Assembly (NCBI GenBank): GCA_015075365.1
Contig: JABTUN010000003.1
Location: forward strand, 789,060-853,059
Origin: Verrucomicrobiaceae bacterium
GTDB taxonomy: Bacteria > Verrucomicrobiota > Verrucomicrobiia > Verrucomicrobiales > Verrucomicrobiaceae
Reading direction: 5' to 3'
DNA: 64,000 nt
Under the pieces are notes generated by a model. The model searched no databases. It had not been told where the DNA came from and saw only the letters and a program-made list of their open reading frames with translations. Positions 9,080 through 17,340 of the stretch are shown here, piece by piece. Positions within the stretch are counted from its first letter, which is position 1; each line of letters begins with the position of its first letter. The position numbers and the translations under genes were made by a program.

Positions 9080-11080
9080 CACATATCGAAACTCCGCCGT
9101 GCCCAGAAGGGCCTGCACGAGCGTTTGGTCATCCAAATCACGGGCGTCGGTGATTTCTTCAGTGGTGGGATCGCGGCCCAAAATGAGCTTGAAGATGGCT
9201 TTCGTGTCTTTTCCGGCCTTGTCGGCGATTTGAGCGGCGAGTTGTTCGACGAAGGGGTTGTTCATGAAGAACAGGGCCTGCGGGGCGACGGTGGTGACAT
9301 CGCGTTGGCCTTTGATTTGGGTGGGGCCGGGGAAGTCGAAGGTGCTGAAGAGTTCGGGGATGTTGTCGCGCACGACGGGGAGGTAGATCGTGCGATAGGG
9401 CTCCTCGATGCCGAGCAGGCCACGCGTGACGCCGTGGCGGCCCTTGCCGCCGGTGCCGGCGACTTGGATGCCTTCGGGGCGATCTAAGGTGAGTTGACCG
9501 GCGAGTTGCAGCAGCGTGTCGCGCAGCGGTTCGAGTTCGAGGCGCTTCGGGTTTTGACGCCAGCGCAGTTTGTTGCCCGCATCGGGATGCTCGGGATTGC
9601 CGGTGGTGGCGAGTCGGTAGGTGCGGCTGAGCATCATCTCGCGGATCATTTTCTTCACGCTCCAGCCGTTCGTGACGAAACGAATGGCGAGATGATCGAG
9701 CAGCTCGGGATGCGTGGGATCGGCGCCGGTGATGCCGAAGTCATCGGGGGTGCGCACGAGGCCTTCGCCGAAAAGATGCTGCCAGAGGCGGTTCACCATG
9801 ACGCGTGAGGTGAGCGGATGCGTGGGCTGCGTGAGCCATTGGGCGAATTCGAGTCGGCCGGAGCTTTGCGCGGGCACTTGGGGCATCGGTGGCAAGGCGG
9901 GGAGTTTCAATTCGCCGCGATTCGGCGCGGTGTCGCGATCATGCGGATCGCCGCCGATGGCGATCTCGCAGTCTTTGATTTCGCCGTCGATGACGCCCAT
10001 GCAGAAGTGCGGATCGTGGTCGTAGCGGATGGTTTGCTTCGGATTGCCGAGCTCGCGGATGTCATCCATCGAGTGAATGCCTGCGGGCAGTTTTTGCGGC
10101 GGACCGACGGTTTCATCGAGCTCGGTGGGCAGATCGACGAGGGCCTCGGGGCTGACGTAACCACCGGCGACGCCTTCGTTGCGGTTCGGCGTGCCGCTGA
10201 GTGTGCGGCTGCTGTAAAAGATGCCGGCGAGCGCGTAGTAGTCGCGCATCGTGACGGGCTCGGTTTTGTGATCGTGGCAGCGTGCGCAGGCGAGCGTGAG
10301 GCCGAGGAAGGCACGCCCGACGACGTCGATCTGGTCATCGACCTGATCGAGGATGTATTGCTCGTAGTCGCCCTCCTGCACATTCATGCTGCCGAGCGCG
10401 AGCATGCCGGTGCCGACGATTTGATCGCGGCGTTGCAGCACGGTCTTTGCCGGGAGCAAATCACCCGCGATCTGCTCGGCGACGAAGCGGTTGTAGGGCT
10501 TGTCTTCGTTGAGCGACTCGATCACCCAGTCGCGATACCGTGCGGCATACAGAAACGGCGCATTCCAAACGCGACCGACGCTGTCCGCATAACGCACGAC
10601 ATCGAGCCAATGCCGCGCCCAGCGCTCGCCGAAGCGTTCGGATTGAAGAAAGGCGTCCACGACCTTCGCGAAGGCGGCGTCATCGGGTGCGGGATCGCGG
10701 AGGAAGGCTTCGACCTCGGTTTGAGACGGCGGCAGCCCGCGCAAATCGAAGGATGCACGGCGAATGAGCGTCGCCCGCGAGGCATCGCCGATGGGACGGA
10801 GGTTTTCCTTTTCGAGTCGCGCGAGGATGAAGCGGTCAAGCTCGTCTTTTGGCCACGCGGTGTCTTTGGTGGTCGGAATGGCCGGACGCTGGAGGCGCTG
10901 GTAGGACCAAGGCGTGGGATTGTCGTATTTCTCGGCGGCTTGAAGAGAAAAGCAGGCCAGAAGAAGAACCACCGCAGAGATTTGAAGGGCGCAGCGTGAG
11001 TGCGATTTGAGTCCCGGAGGTTTGAACCACGAATGGGCACGAAGCTTCACGAATGGTTTGGAATGTCGGATTGAGATCAT
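9074..11080 (-). CDS. DUF1549/DUF1553 (PSCyt2/PSD1) exported protein
   Basis: The protein is 668 residues. The start at 11080 has a good ribosome-binding site (AAGGAG, 6 bases upstream), so the first ~30 residues are a real extension before the hydrophobic signal (ISAVVLLLACFSLQAAE). DUF1549 covers about residues 75-300 (LDRFILARLEKENLRPIGDA, RWARHWLDVVRYADSVG, and CARCHDHKTEP with the CxxCH motif). DUF1553 covers about 400-650 (RLEFAQWLTQPTHPLTSRVMVNRLW shortened in family form, FGEGLVRTPDDFG). No N-terminal cytochrome domain is present. Both ends of the gene lie inside copies of one interspersed repeat family, and the extension (FVKLRAHSW) is encoded by repeat sequence. It pairs with the DUF1501 gene downstream. 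Confidence 0.9.
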   Translation of the reverse strand: MISIRHSKPFVKLRAHSWFKPPGLKSHSRCALQISAVVLLLACFSLQAAEKYDNPTPWSYQRLQRPAIPTTKDTAWPKDELDRFILARLEKENLRPIGDASRATLIRRASFDLRGLPPSQTEVEAFLRDPAPDDAAFAKVVDAFLQSERFGERWARHWLDVVRYADSVGRVWNAPFLYAARYRDWVIESLNEDKPYNRFVAEQIAGDLLPAKTVLQRRDQIVGTGMLALGSMNVQEGDYEQYILDQVDDQIDVVGRAFLGLTLACARCHDHKTEPVTMRDYYALAGIFYSSRTLSGTPNRNEGVAGGYVSPEALVDLPTELDETVGPPQKLPAGIHSMDDIRELGNPKQTIRYDHDPHFCMGVIDGEIKDCEIAIGGDPHDRDTAPNRGELKLPALPPMPQVPAQSSGRLEFAQWLTQPTHPLTSRVMVNRLWQHLFGEGLVRTPDDFGITGADPTHPELLDHLAIRFVTNGWSVKKMIREMMLSRTYRLATTGNPEHPDAGNKLRWRQNPKRLELEPLRDTLLQLAGQLTLDRPEGIQVAGTGGKGRHGVTRGLLGIEEPYRTIYLPVVRDNIPELFSTFDFPGPTQIKGQRDVTTVAPQALFFMNNPFVEQLAAQIADKAGKDTKAIFKLILGRDPTTEEITDARDLDDQTLVQALLGTAEFRYVF

Positions 11081-11113
11081 TGGTGCTCCTTCGTGAACAT
11101 TCGTGGTTTGAAG
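11021..11113. repeat. Second inverted pair of the CACGAATG interspersed repeat
   Basis: The forward copy reads TTTGAACCACGAATGGGCAC and continues to GAAGCTTCACGAATGG (11021-11055). The inverted copy, TTCGTGAACATTCGTGG, covers about 11090-11106. The pair brackets the start codon of the DUF1553 gene (11078-11080), and the inverted copy lies next to the AAGGAG ribosome-binding site. It is the same family as 8991-9079, in the same head-to-head arrangement. Confidence 0.75.
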
Positions 11114-11120
11114 GCTTGGA

Positions 11121-12650
11121 TCACTTCTGTGCCTTCAGCCAAGCGCTCATGGCTCTCACGTTTTGGACGAAGTCGAGGCTGTAGAGGACGCCGCCGGCGG
11201 GTTTGGTTTTTTTACCGCTCGCATCGCGCATGATGCCGCGGTCGTCGTCGGTGATGGGCCAGGAGCCGTTGGGGGCTTGTTCTTTGAGGATGGTGGCGAT
11301 GTCGGCGTCGGTAGGCGGGGAGGACCAGCGTTCTTTTTCGGTGCTGGGGAAGACAGGCTTCTCGCCACGGGCGATCTGGCTGCCAGTGGCTTGCAGGGCG
11401 TCGAGTTCGCTGTCCCAGACCCAGCCGTAGTTCGAGGAAGCGCGTTTATCGGAATAGGTGAGTTCGAAACCTTTGCCGCCGGGGCCGCGTTCGAAGTAGA
11501 GGGGCTTGTTGGTGTTGAGTTCGTAGAAGCGGGCGAGCTTGTTGCCGGGCAGGAGCAAGGTGCGGAGGTAGGTGATGGCTTTGGCGACGGGCGCGAGGTA
11601 TTTTTTGTCGCCAGTGGCGGCGGCGAGCTTCAGCAGCGCCCACATGGCGGCCTGGCTTTCGCGTCCGCTGATGGCGGTGGGCTCGAACTGGCGGCTCCAC
11701 ACGGGCTGCATGTCGGCATTGTATTGCTGGCCCCACGCGGGCTGCGGATCAGGCATCTGCGCGAGCAGGAGGAAGTCGCCGCCGCGTTTGGCCGCCTCGA
11801 GGTATTGCTGATCACCGCGTAGCTGCCAGGCGAGGAGGAGTGTTTCCATGAGCGTGGCGTGGGTGTTGTCATTGAGCACGTAGCAGCCGGAAAAATCCTT
11901 CGGCCACTGGCGCGGCCAGTCGGCGGGATAGTTGCCGGGCTTGATCGGATACTTTTCCACAGGCGGTGGCGACGTTGGATGATCATCAAAATTCGCGCTC
12001 CAACCACCGGCGGGGTATTGCGTGAGCATGATGGTCATCAGCGCGAAGTCGGCGGCTTCTTTGATCTCAGCGTCCTTGCCACCGAGCGCGTGATCCACGC
12101 GCACGAGCAAGCGCGTTGCGGCCTGGGAGACATCGTCGTCGAAGGTGGAGTAGTTGCTTTTTTCCTGACGGCGCCAGTTGTGCCAGCCCGCCTCGCGGTT
12201 GGAGGCTTTGGGCGGCGGCCGGAGATTCCCGTTCGCATCGCGGCGGTAGAGTTTCTTTTCACGATTCGCGGCATCAAAGTGCCCCGAGTAGTCCCAACCG
12301 CCCGAAGCGAGCTGCGTGCGCGAAACGCACCTCGCGGCCTCCACGGCGGCGGCAAGGCACTTTTCGTCCTTCGTGGCCTCGTAGGCGTCCAGCATCGCCA
12401 TCCCGACCGCGGGCGTGCCCGGCGGCTGAATCCAGATCGTGTCGGGGCCGGGGATGCCTTCCGCCTCACGCAGCGTGAAGTCGGCGCTGTAGCGGTAAAC
12501 GTAGCCGCCATGGGCCGCCGCGTGGGCGTGGTAGAAGGTGACGGCTTTGATCGCCGCGGCGGTGACTTCGGTAGGTGTCGCGGCCGTCGCGAGCGGCGGA
12601 ATGACGAAGGACGAAATCAGAATGACACACGAAACCCAGCAGTTTTTCAT
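11121..12650 (-). CDS. Exported pectate-lyase-like (alpha/alpha-barrel) protein
   Basis: The protein is 509 residues with a signal peptide (MKNCWVSCVILISSFVIPPLATAA). The mature part has repeating helical motifs typical of alpha/alpha toroids: GIPGPDTIWIQPPGTPAVGMA, LASGGWDYSGHFD, YPAGGWSANFDDHP, NDNTHATLMETLLLAW and a C-terminal APNGSWPITDDDRG. The overall layout matches bacterial proteins annotated as pectic acid lyase (polysaccharide lyase family 10-like), which are frequent in PVC genomes. I did not verify the catalytic arginine/aspartate set, so substrate specificity is uncertain. It lies downstream of the M56/BlaI unit on the same strand, and its role probably matches the neighbouring carbohydrate genes. 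Confidence 0.6.
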   Translation of the reverse strand: MKNCWVSCVILISSFVIPPLATAATPTEVTAAAIKAVTFYHAHAAAHGGYVYRYSADFTLREAEGIPGPDTIWIQPPGTPAVGMAMLDAYEATKDEKCLAAAVEAARCVSRTQLASGGWDYSGHFDAANREKKLYRRDANGNLRPPPKASNREAGWHNWRRQEKSNYSTFDDDVSQAATRLLVRVDHALGGKDAEIKEAADFALMTIMLTQYPAGGWSANFDDHPTSPPPVEKYPIKPGNYPADWPRQWPKDFSGCYVLNDNTHATLMETLLLAWQLRGDQQYLEAAKRGGDFLLLAQMPDPQPAWGQQYNADMQPVWSRQFEPTAISGRESQAAMWALLKLAAATGDKKYLAPVAKAITYLRTLLLPGNKLARFYELNTNKPLYFERGPGGKGFELTYSDKRASSNYGWVWDSELDALQATGSQIARGEKPVFPSTEKERWSSPPTDADIATILKEQAPNGSWPITDDDRGIMRDASGKKTKPAGGVLYSLDFVQNVRAMSAWLKAQK

Positions 12651-12677
12651 GGCAGCGATTGGGGAGGGTTTATTTCA

Positions 12678-12989
12678 TTATCTGGAATGAAATGCCTCAA
12701 AGGCATTCTCTTCCAACTCACCGTCATTCGATCTTGTGATTACATTACCTGACTCATCGCTGACGGTGTAACCTTGCTGAATGCCACCGATGGAAGCTGC
12801 GCCATCAAGGCCCATCAAGATTGTGTAGAATGCATCTCGAAGAACATCGTCCAGAAGACTGTTCAATCCCTCCCGCTGCTGAGGCGAAAGGTTAAGAGCA
12901 TCTATCCGCTTGTTTGGCTGCTTCGTATAATGATCAAACAGCCACTGTTTCTCGGCTTTAAAGGCAGCGACGAACTGTTGCGCGTTCAT
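12678..12989 (-). CDS. Small hypothetical protein following the M56 gene
   Basis: The protein is 103 residues from the ATG at 12989 (MNAQQFVAAFKAEKQWLFDHY). It is soluble with no signal or membrane segment. It has an amphipathic helical N-terminal half, including SPQQREGLNSLLDDVLRDAF, and a C-terminal beta-like part (GIQQGYTVSDESGNVI). I recognise no family. It starts 13 bases after the stop of the M56 peptidase gene and is likely co-transcribed with it. The small size and arrangement resemble immunity-type or accessory proteins, but that is only a guess. Confidence 0.6.
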   Translation of the reverse strand: MNAQQFVAAFKAEKQWLFDHYTKQPNKRIDALNLSPQQREGLNSLLDDVLRDAFYTILMGLDGAASIGGIQQGYTVSDESGNVITRSNDGELEENAFEAFHSR

Positions 12990-13002
12990 GACTGAATAGA
13001 GT

Positions 13003-14676
13003 TCACTCCGCCTTGATGCCCACATTCTTGTTCCCGTTGTCGCGGACGGCATCGACGGTGTTGTGGAGGGCTTTGAGCGGGGTGTCGTCGTTGCCGGTGA
13101 CTTCAACTTTGGCGCCGGGGTGGTCGGGGAGGAAGGTGCTGAGGAAGCCGCGGAGGCGGTTCATGGGGACTCTTTCGTCGCCGACGAGGACGGTGTCGCC
13201 GCCATCAATGACTTTGAGGGTGATGACTTCGCTGGAGGAGGTTGTGGAGCGGTCGCCGTCGCCTTTGCGGGGCTTCTGGCCGGATTCGGCGGAGGGCTTG
13301 CGGCCTTCGCCATCGCCTTTGCGGGCAGGAGTGCCCGCATCACGTTCCGCAGCGGGCTTTTTCATGCCTTCGCCGTCGCGGGAACCGGTGCGTGGTTTGT
13401 CGCCATCGCGCTCGCCGGTGCGGGGCTTGTCGCCGTCGCGCATGCCGGGTTTCTTTTCGGCTTCGCCATCGCGCATGCCGGGTTTGCGGGTGCCGTCGCG
13501 TTCGGCGCTGGGTTTGCCGCCTTCACGCTCTGCGGAGGGTTTGCCGCCTTCGCGTTCGCCGTCTTTCATGGCGGGCTTTTTGTCGGACGAGTCTGACTTG
13601 TCGGACGGTTGGGAGCGTGAGGTGGAGCCTTCGCGGACTTTGGGCGGGACTTCTTTTTCGGCGGCGCGGGCGGTGGTGAAGGAGTAGCCGGCCAGCACGC
13701 TGAGCGTGAGGACGAGCAGGGCCTGAATGACGGGCTGGCGGGTGGTCGGGGTGGCGATCATGAGGATGCGTTGACGCAGGGTGGGATGGTTGCGCACACA
13801 TGGAGCCAACCCTGCGATGGCTGGTGGTGCGAAGAAGGTTTCCTGAATGCGAAGCAGCGTGTGGCCGTAGTCGAGACGCTCGGACGGCGCGAGGATGGCG
13901 AGTGCGCCAGCATCGCAGCGCAGTTCGCGGTCGGCCTGGAAGCGCGACACGACGAACCACACGAGCGGATTGAACCAATGCAGCGCCTGCACGGCGGTGG
14001 CAGCCCAGTTCCAGAGGAGGTCGTGCTGCTTCACATGCAGCAGCTCATGCAGAACGACGTGTCTGAGGCTTTGCGCATCGAAGCGTGTGCTCCAATCCTC
14101 CGTCAGCAGCAGCTTCGGCTGGCGAATACCCACCATGGCCGGTGTGGTGCCTGCTGGCATCAGCACGACTTTAGGAGTGTGCGGCACGCCAGCACGCGAA
14201 CTGAGTGCATGCAGCAGGGAATGAAGATGCGGGTCGCTCGCGACACGACGAGTGCGGAGATAACGATTAAAACGTCGCTGACGGTAACAGGCACCGAAAA
14301 GCACTGCCGCAGCTCCCAGCAGCCAGGTCCACATGAGCAGGACTTGAAGCGAAAACGACCACGTGCGCTCTTCAGGCGCATCGGGGAGCGAAACGGTATT
14401 CAGCGCGAGAATCGAGGTCTGCCCGGCAGGCGAGGCTGCTTCGATGACTTCACTCACGGCGACGGTTTCATCACTCGCCCAAGCGCCAAGGCCAAATCCG
14501 GCCGGGATGAAGGCGGGGAGCATCAATTTGGTTCCCACGAGCATCCACAGGCCAATGCGCCACGCGGGACTGAGACGCGTGCCGAGCATGAGGCGCAGGC
14601 CGAGCACGGCGAGGATGAGGAGGCTGGCCTCGATGGAAGTGCGCTGGAGCCAGTGGAGGAGCGTGTCGGCAGTCAT
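13003..14676 (-). CDS. BlaR1/MecR1-like M56 peptidase with charged linker and ExbD-like C-terminal domain
   Basis: The protein is 557 residues. Membrane helices lie near residues 16-33, 41-66, 108-130 and 316-333. The M56 zinc site is HELLH (210-214), with a downstream glutamate in ADRELRCDA (251). After the last helix comes a roughly 140-residue linker (about 340-482) of repeated charged blocks such as REGGKPSAE, GMRDGDKPRTG and RDGEGMKKP. The C-terminal part (483-557: VITLKVIDGGDTVLVGDERVP, then KVEVTGNDDTPLKALHNTVD) resembles the periplasmic domain of ExbD/TolR proteins instead of the penicillin-binding sensor of BlaR1. The gene lies downstream of a BlaI-type repressor, so the expected role is proteolytic signal transduction that inactivates the repressor. 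The input signal is unknown. Confidence 0.85.
   Translation of the reverse strand: MTADTLLHWLQRTSIEASLLILAVLGLRLMLGTRLSPAWRIGLWMLVGTKLMLPAFIPAGFGLGAWASDETVAVSEVIEAASPAGQTSILALNTVSLPDAPEERTWSFSLQVLLMWTWLLGAAAVLFGACYRQRRFNRYLRTRRVASDPHLHSLLHALSSRAGVPHTPKVVLMPAGTTPAMVGIRQPKLLLTEDWSTRFDAQSLRHVVLHELLHVKQHDLLWNWAATAVQALHWFNPLVWFVVSRFQADRELRCDAGALAILAPSERLDYGHTLLRIQETFFAPPAIAGLAPCVRNHPTLRQRILMIATPTTRQPVIQALLVLTLSVLAGYSFTTARAAEKEVPPKVREGSTSRSQPSDKSDSSDKKPAMKDGEREGGKPSAEREGGKPSAERDGTRKPGMRDGEAEKKPGMRDGDKPRTGERDGDKPRTGSRDGEGMKKPAAERDAGTPARKGDGEGRKPSAESGQKPRKGDGDRSTTSSSEVITLKVIDGGDTVLVGDERVPMNRLRGFLSTFLPDHPGAKVEVTGNDDTPLKALHNTVDAVRDNGNKNVGIKAE
13321..13343. repeat. Palindromic short element inside the M56 linker
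   Basis: GCGGGCAGGAGTGCCCGCAT and the next three bases are identical over 23 bases to 44236-44258 inside another gene. The element can fold as a hairpin (GCGGGCA / TGCCCGC). On the coding strand it encodes DAGTPAR in the same frame at both sites. It is probably a REP-like interspersed element tolerated in a flexible linker. Confidence 0.7.
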
Positions 14677-14833
14677 GGCGCGGGTGGGGATTGAAAATGG
14701 AGAATTGGAAACTGAGAACTGAATATGGGCAGAGGGGCGGAGCTACGTCTGACTTTTCACATCTGACTTCTCACGAGGGCGTTGGGATCGAGGACGAGTT
14801 CGAGTAGGAGGACGAGGACGATTGAGCACGCGG
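14677..14833. other. 157-base gap between the BlaI-type repressor and M56 genes
   Basis: The gap separates two genes expected to share one message. It contains a direct repeat TCTGACTTTTCACA / TCTGACTTCTCACG (about 14750-14780), a GGAGAATTGGAAACTGAGAA word and purine-rich iterations of GAGGACGAG. No palindrome like the tandem operator and no terminator hairpin is evident, so read-through from the repressor gene is plausible. Confidence 0.5.
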
Positions 14834-15238
14834 TCACTTCTTCAGTTTGCGCTCCGCCTGAGCGAGCACCTCACGAAGAGCCGCGAGGTCGTCTTTCGAG
14901 ACTTCTTCGCGCTCCATGAGGCCGGCGACGAACGGGGTGAGGCGACCGTTGAAGACGCGGTCGAGGAAGCTGCGGCTTTCTTCGAGCTGGCAGTGGTTTT
15001 GATCGACAGCGGGCGTGTAACGGAACTCACGGCCCACGGCCTCGACGGCGAGCGCACCTTTTTCGGTGAGACGGCGGATGAGGGACTGCACGGTGCGCGG
15101 CTTCCAGTGCAGGCGTCCTTCGAGTTCCTTCACCACCTCCCCCAAGGTGCTGGTGCCGCGTTCCCAGAGCACTTTCATGACGGTCCATTCAGCGTCGGAG
15201 ATGCGGGGCGTGGCGTTGATGTCGATGTCTTCAGGCAT
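14834..15238 (-). CDS. BlaI/MecI/CopY-family transcriptional repressor
   Basis: The protein is 134 residues. The winged helix-turn-helix starts at ISDAEWTVMKVLWERG and continues with GEVVKELEGRLHWKPRTVQSLI and LIRRLTEKGALAVEAVGREFRY, a close match to the BlaI/penicillinase-repressor pattern. A C-terminal dimerisation helix follows (SFLDRVFNGRLTPFVAGLM). The ATG at 15238 is preferred over the upstream start at 15313, because the upstream region contains tandem operator-like palindromes that would otherwise be coding. The M56 peptidase gene lies 157 bases downstream on the same strand. In known systems the peptidase cleaves the repressor when a signal arrives. It probably controls its own promoter and may also affect the divergent methyltransferase gene. 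Confidence 0.92.
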   Translation of the reverse strand: MPEDIDINATPRISDAEWTVMKVLWERGTSTLGEVVKELEGRLHWKPRTVQSLIRRLTEKGALAVEAVGREFRYTPAVDQNHCQLEESRSFLDRVFNGRLTPFVAGLMEREEVSKDDLAALREVLAQAERKLKK

Positions 15239-15243
15239 AAGTC

Positions 15244-15281
15244 GGATTACAGATGTGATCCATGGATTACACGCGTAATCC
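15244..15281. promoter_or_regulatory. Tandem palindromic operator of the BlaI-type repressor
   Basis: There are two 18 bp dyads, GGATTACAGATGTGATCC (15244-15261) and GGATTACACGCGTAATCC (15264-15281). Their starts are exactly 20 bases apart, about two helical turns. The second is symmetric at 16 of 18 positions and the first at 14 of 18. The core TTACA...TGTAA form resembles known BlaI/MecI operators (TACA-N-TGTA). The dyads lie 6-43 bases upstream of the repressor start codon, fitting autoregulation. Confidence 0.75.
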
Positions 15282-15358
15282 AATCGGGCAAGAATTTTTT
15301 TTTGCCCGCTCATTTTTAGGCTGTGGAAGCCTGGTGCCTCAGCGGCTACTTGGAGGGC

Positions 15359-16138
15359 ATGTTGATCTCCAGTTCCTCCAATGAGCGCATCAAGCTCGCA
15401 CGACGCGTTCGCGACGGGCGCGAGCGCGATTGGATCTTTGTCGAAGGCGAGCGTCTGACGCGGGAGTGCCTGGTGTCTGGGCTCAAAATGGAGATGGCTT
15501 TCGCTTCAGTGGATGCGTCCGCAGAACAGGAGGAGTTGTTGCGGGAATTGCGGTGTCCGGTGTTCCGATTGCCGGACACGCTGCTGGAATCCCTGGGCGA
15601 TACGATCAGCACGCAGGGCATCATAGTCATCGCGGAGCGCCCCTGGGCCTCTGTGGAGCGGCTTCTGGCCGTGCCGCACCCTTTGATCGTGGGGCTCGAC
15701 CGCGTGCAGGATCCAGGAAACGTGGGGACGATCATCAGGACGGCCGAGGCGGCTGGAGCCAGCGGCTTGCTGTCTTTTGCGGGCAGCGCGGACGCTTTTT
15801 CGCCGAAGACACTGCGCAGTGCCATGGGATCGGCCTTCCGGCTGCCGGTGATGGTGGATGTGGCGGGCGCTGGCGCGCTTTCCATGTGCCGCGGCCGGGG
15901 AATGCAGTGTGTGGCGGCCTGCGGAGAAGGGGAGGTGGATTACGATGGCTATGACTGGCGACAGCCCGCCTTGCTGATCTTGGGAAATGAGGGGCGCGGA
16001 GTGGATTCAGAGCTGGCGCGGGCCTGTGACACCCGGGTGCGCATTCCGCTGCGTGCGCCGGTCGAATCTCTCAATGTGGCGGCGGCGGGAGCGGCGATTT
16101 TGTTCGAAGCAGCCAGGCAGCGGCGGCAGGGCAGGTGA
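15359..16138 (+). CDS. SpoU/TrmH-family RNA 2'-O-ribose methyltransferase
   Basis: The protein is 259 residues. The N-terminal substrate-binding part (NERIKLARRVRDGRERDWIFVEGERL, residues about 7-35) is typical of RlmB/TsnR-like enzymes. The C-terminal SPOUT domain has all three motifs: LDRVQDPGNVGTIIRTAEA (motif 1, with the catalytic arginine), LLILGNEGRG (motif 2) and IPLRAPVESLNVAAAGAAIL (motif 3). It uses S-adenosylmethionine to methylate a ribose in rRNA or tRNA; the target is not predictable here. The ATG at 15359 has GGAGG three bases upstream and fits the family start. It is divergent from the BlaI gene and lies 230 bases before rpsL. Confidence 0.9.
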   Translation: MLISSSSNERIKLARRVRDGRERDWIFVEGERLTRECLVSGLKMEMAFASVDASAEQEELLRELRCPVFRLPDTLLESLGDTISTQGIIVIAERPWASVERLLAVPHPLIVGLDRVQDPGNVGTIIRTAEAAGASGLLSFAGSADAFSPKTLRSAMGSAFRLPVMVDVAGAGALSMCRGRGMQCVAACGEGEVDYDGYDWRQPALLILGNEGRGVDSELARACDTRVRIPLRAPVESLNVAAAGAAILFEAARQRRQGR

Positions 16139-16368
16139 AAAACCATCAAAAAGCCTGAAATAGCGCTTGCGCGTCTGCCGGGACTCGCCAACATCCGCGC
16201 TCCCCAGCCCGGCCCTCCCCCAAACGAAGGTCGGTGCGTGACCCGCCTCGGCAGGTCTGCATTATCGGAGCAGAACCGGAAAAGTCTGCGCATACTCTGA
16301 AAAGAGTGGGTGCGCTGTCTTTCCGCCACGGCTCCGATTAAAGCCCAGGTCAACAGCTCTTTCACACC

Positions 16369-16773
16369 ATGCCCACCATCAATCAACTCGTCAGACACGG
16401 CCGCAAAGACAAGGCGGTGAAGTCCAAGTCGCCCGCGCTTGCCAAGTGCCCGCAACGCCGTGGCGTTTGCCTCCAGGTGATGACCCGCACGCCGAAGAAG
16501 CCGAACTCCGCTCTTCGTAAGGTCGCCAAGGTCCGTCTGACCAACGGGTATGAAGTGATCGCCTACATCGGTGGTGAAGGGCATAATCTGCAGGAGCACT
16601 CCATCGTGCTGGTGCGCGGCGGCCGTGTGAAAGACTTGCCGGGTGTGCGTTACCACATCGTGCGCGGCACCTTGGACTGCCTGGGTGTGGAAGCCCGCCG
16701 CCGCGGCCGCTCCAAGTATGGTGCCAAGCGTCCCAAGGCCGGTGCTGCGGCCGCTGCTGCGAAGAAAAAGTAA
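16369..16773 (+). CDS. rpsL: 30S ribosomal protein S12
   Basis: S12 lies at the decoding centre of the 30S subunit. The protein is 134 residues, with the invariant PTINQLVRHGRK start, TPKKPNSALRKVAKVRL (with the streptomycin-related lysine) and GGRVKDLPGVRYH. A short alanine/lysine tail (AGAAAAAAKKK) extends beyond the usual end. It is the first gene of the ribosomal operon, after a 230-base leader that presumably holds the promoter. The start codon has no obvious Shine-Dalgarno sequence. Confidence 0.99.
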   Translation: MPTINQLVRHGRKDKAVKSKSPALAKCPQRRGVCLQVMTRTPKKPNSALRKVAKVRLTNGYEVIAYIGGEGHNLQEHSIVLVRGGRVKDLPGVRYHIVRGTLDCLGVEARRRGRSKYGAKRPKAGAAAAAAKKK

Positions 16774-16817
16774 TGCTGTTTTCCTGATCGTCCTACCCTT
16801 TTAACCACCCCAAAGCC

Positions 16818-17291
16818 ATGGCCCGCAGAAAACGAGTCTATAACAAAGAGGTCCACAAAGACAGCCGCTACGACAGCGAACTGGTCGCCCACCTCATCAG
16901 TCGCGTCATGCGCGACGGGAAGAAGGCGCTCGCCGAGCGCATCGTGTACAGCGCCATCGACGCCCTGAACGAAAAGAGCGACAGCGTGCATCCCCTGGAG
17001 CTTTTCAATCGTGCGATCGAAAACTCGAAGCCACGTGTGGAGACGAAGGCGCGCCGCGTGGGTGGCGCCACCTACCAGGTGCCATTGGAAGTGTCCCCGG
17101 CCCGCCAGGAGGCCCTCGCCATGCGTTGGATCGTCGGATACGCCCGCGGTCGCAAGGGGCAGCCGATGCACCGCGCGCTGGCAAACGAACTGAAGGAAGC
17201 CTCGCAAGGGCAGGGGAGCGCCGTCCGCAAGCGCGACGACGTTCACAAGCAGGCGCAGGCCAACCGCGCCTTTGCCCACTTCCGCTTCTAA
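16818..17291 (+). CDS. rpsG: 30S ribosomal protein S7
   Basis: S7 nucleates assembly of the 30S head and contacts the E site. The protein is 157 residues with DSRYDSELVAHLISRVMRDGKK near the start, PRVETKARRVGGATYQVPLEV in the middle and QAQANRAFAHFRF at the end, all standard. It lies 44 bases after rpsL and 49 bases before fusA, the normal str-operon order. Confidence 0.99.
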   Translation: MARRKRVYNKEVHKDSRYDSELVAHLISRVMRDGKKALAERIVYSAIDALNEKSDSVHPLELFNRAIENSKPRVETKARRVGGATYQVPLEVSPARQEALAMRWIVGYARGRKGQPMHRALANELKEASQGQGSAVRKRDDVHKQAQANRAFAHFRF

Positions 17292-17340
17292 TCGCCATCC
17301 AGCCTGTTTTCCGTCCACTTAACGCCTTTTTTACTGACGC

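Noticed and set aside
16139..16368. L4-type or riboswitch leader before rpsL
   Set aside because: No known leader structure could be recognised; only a small ACTCT-GAAA-AGAGT hairpin near 16294 is visible, too weak to call.
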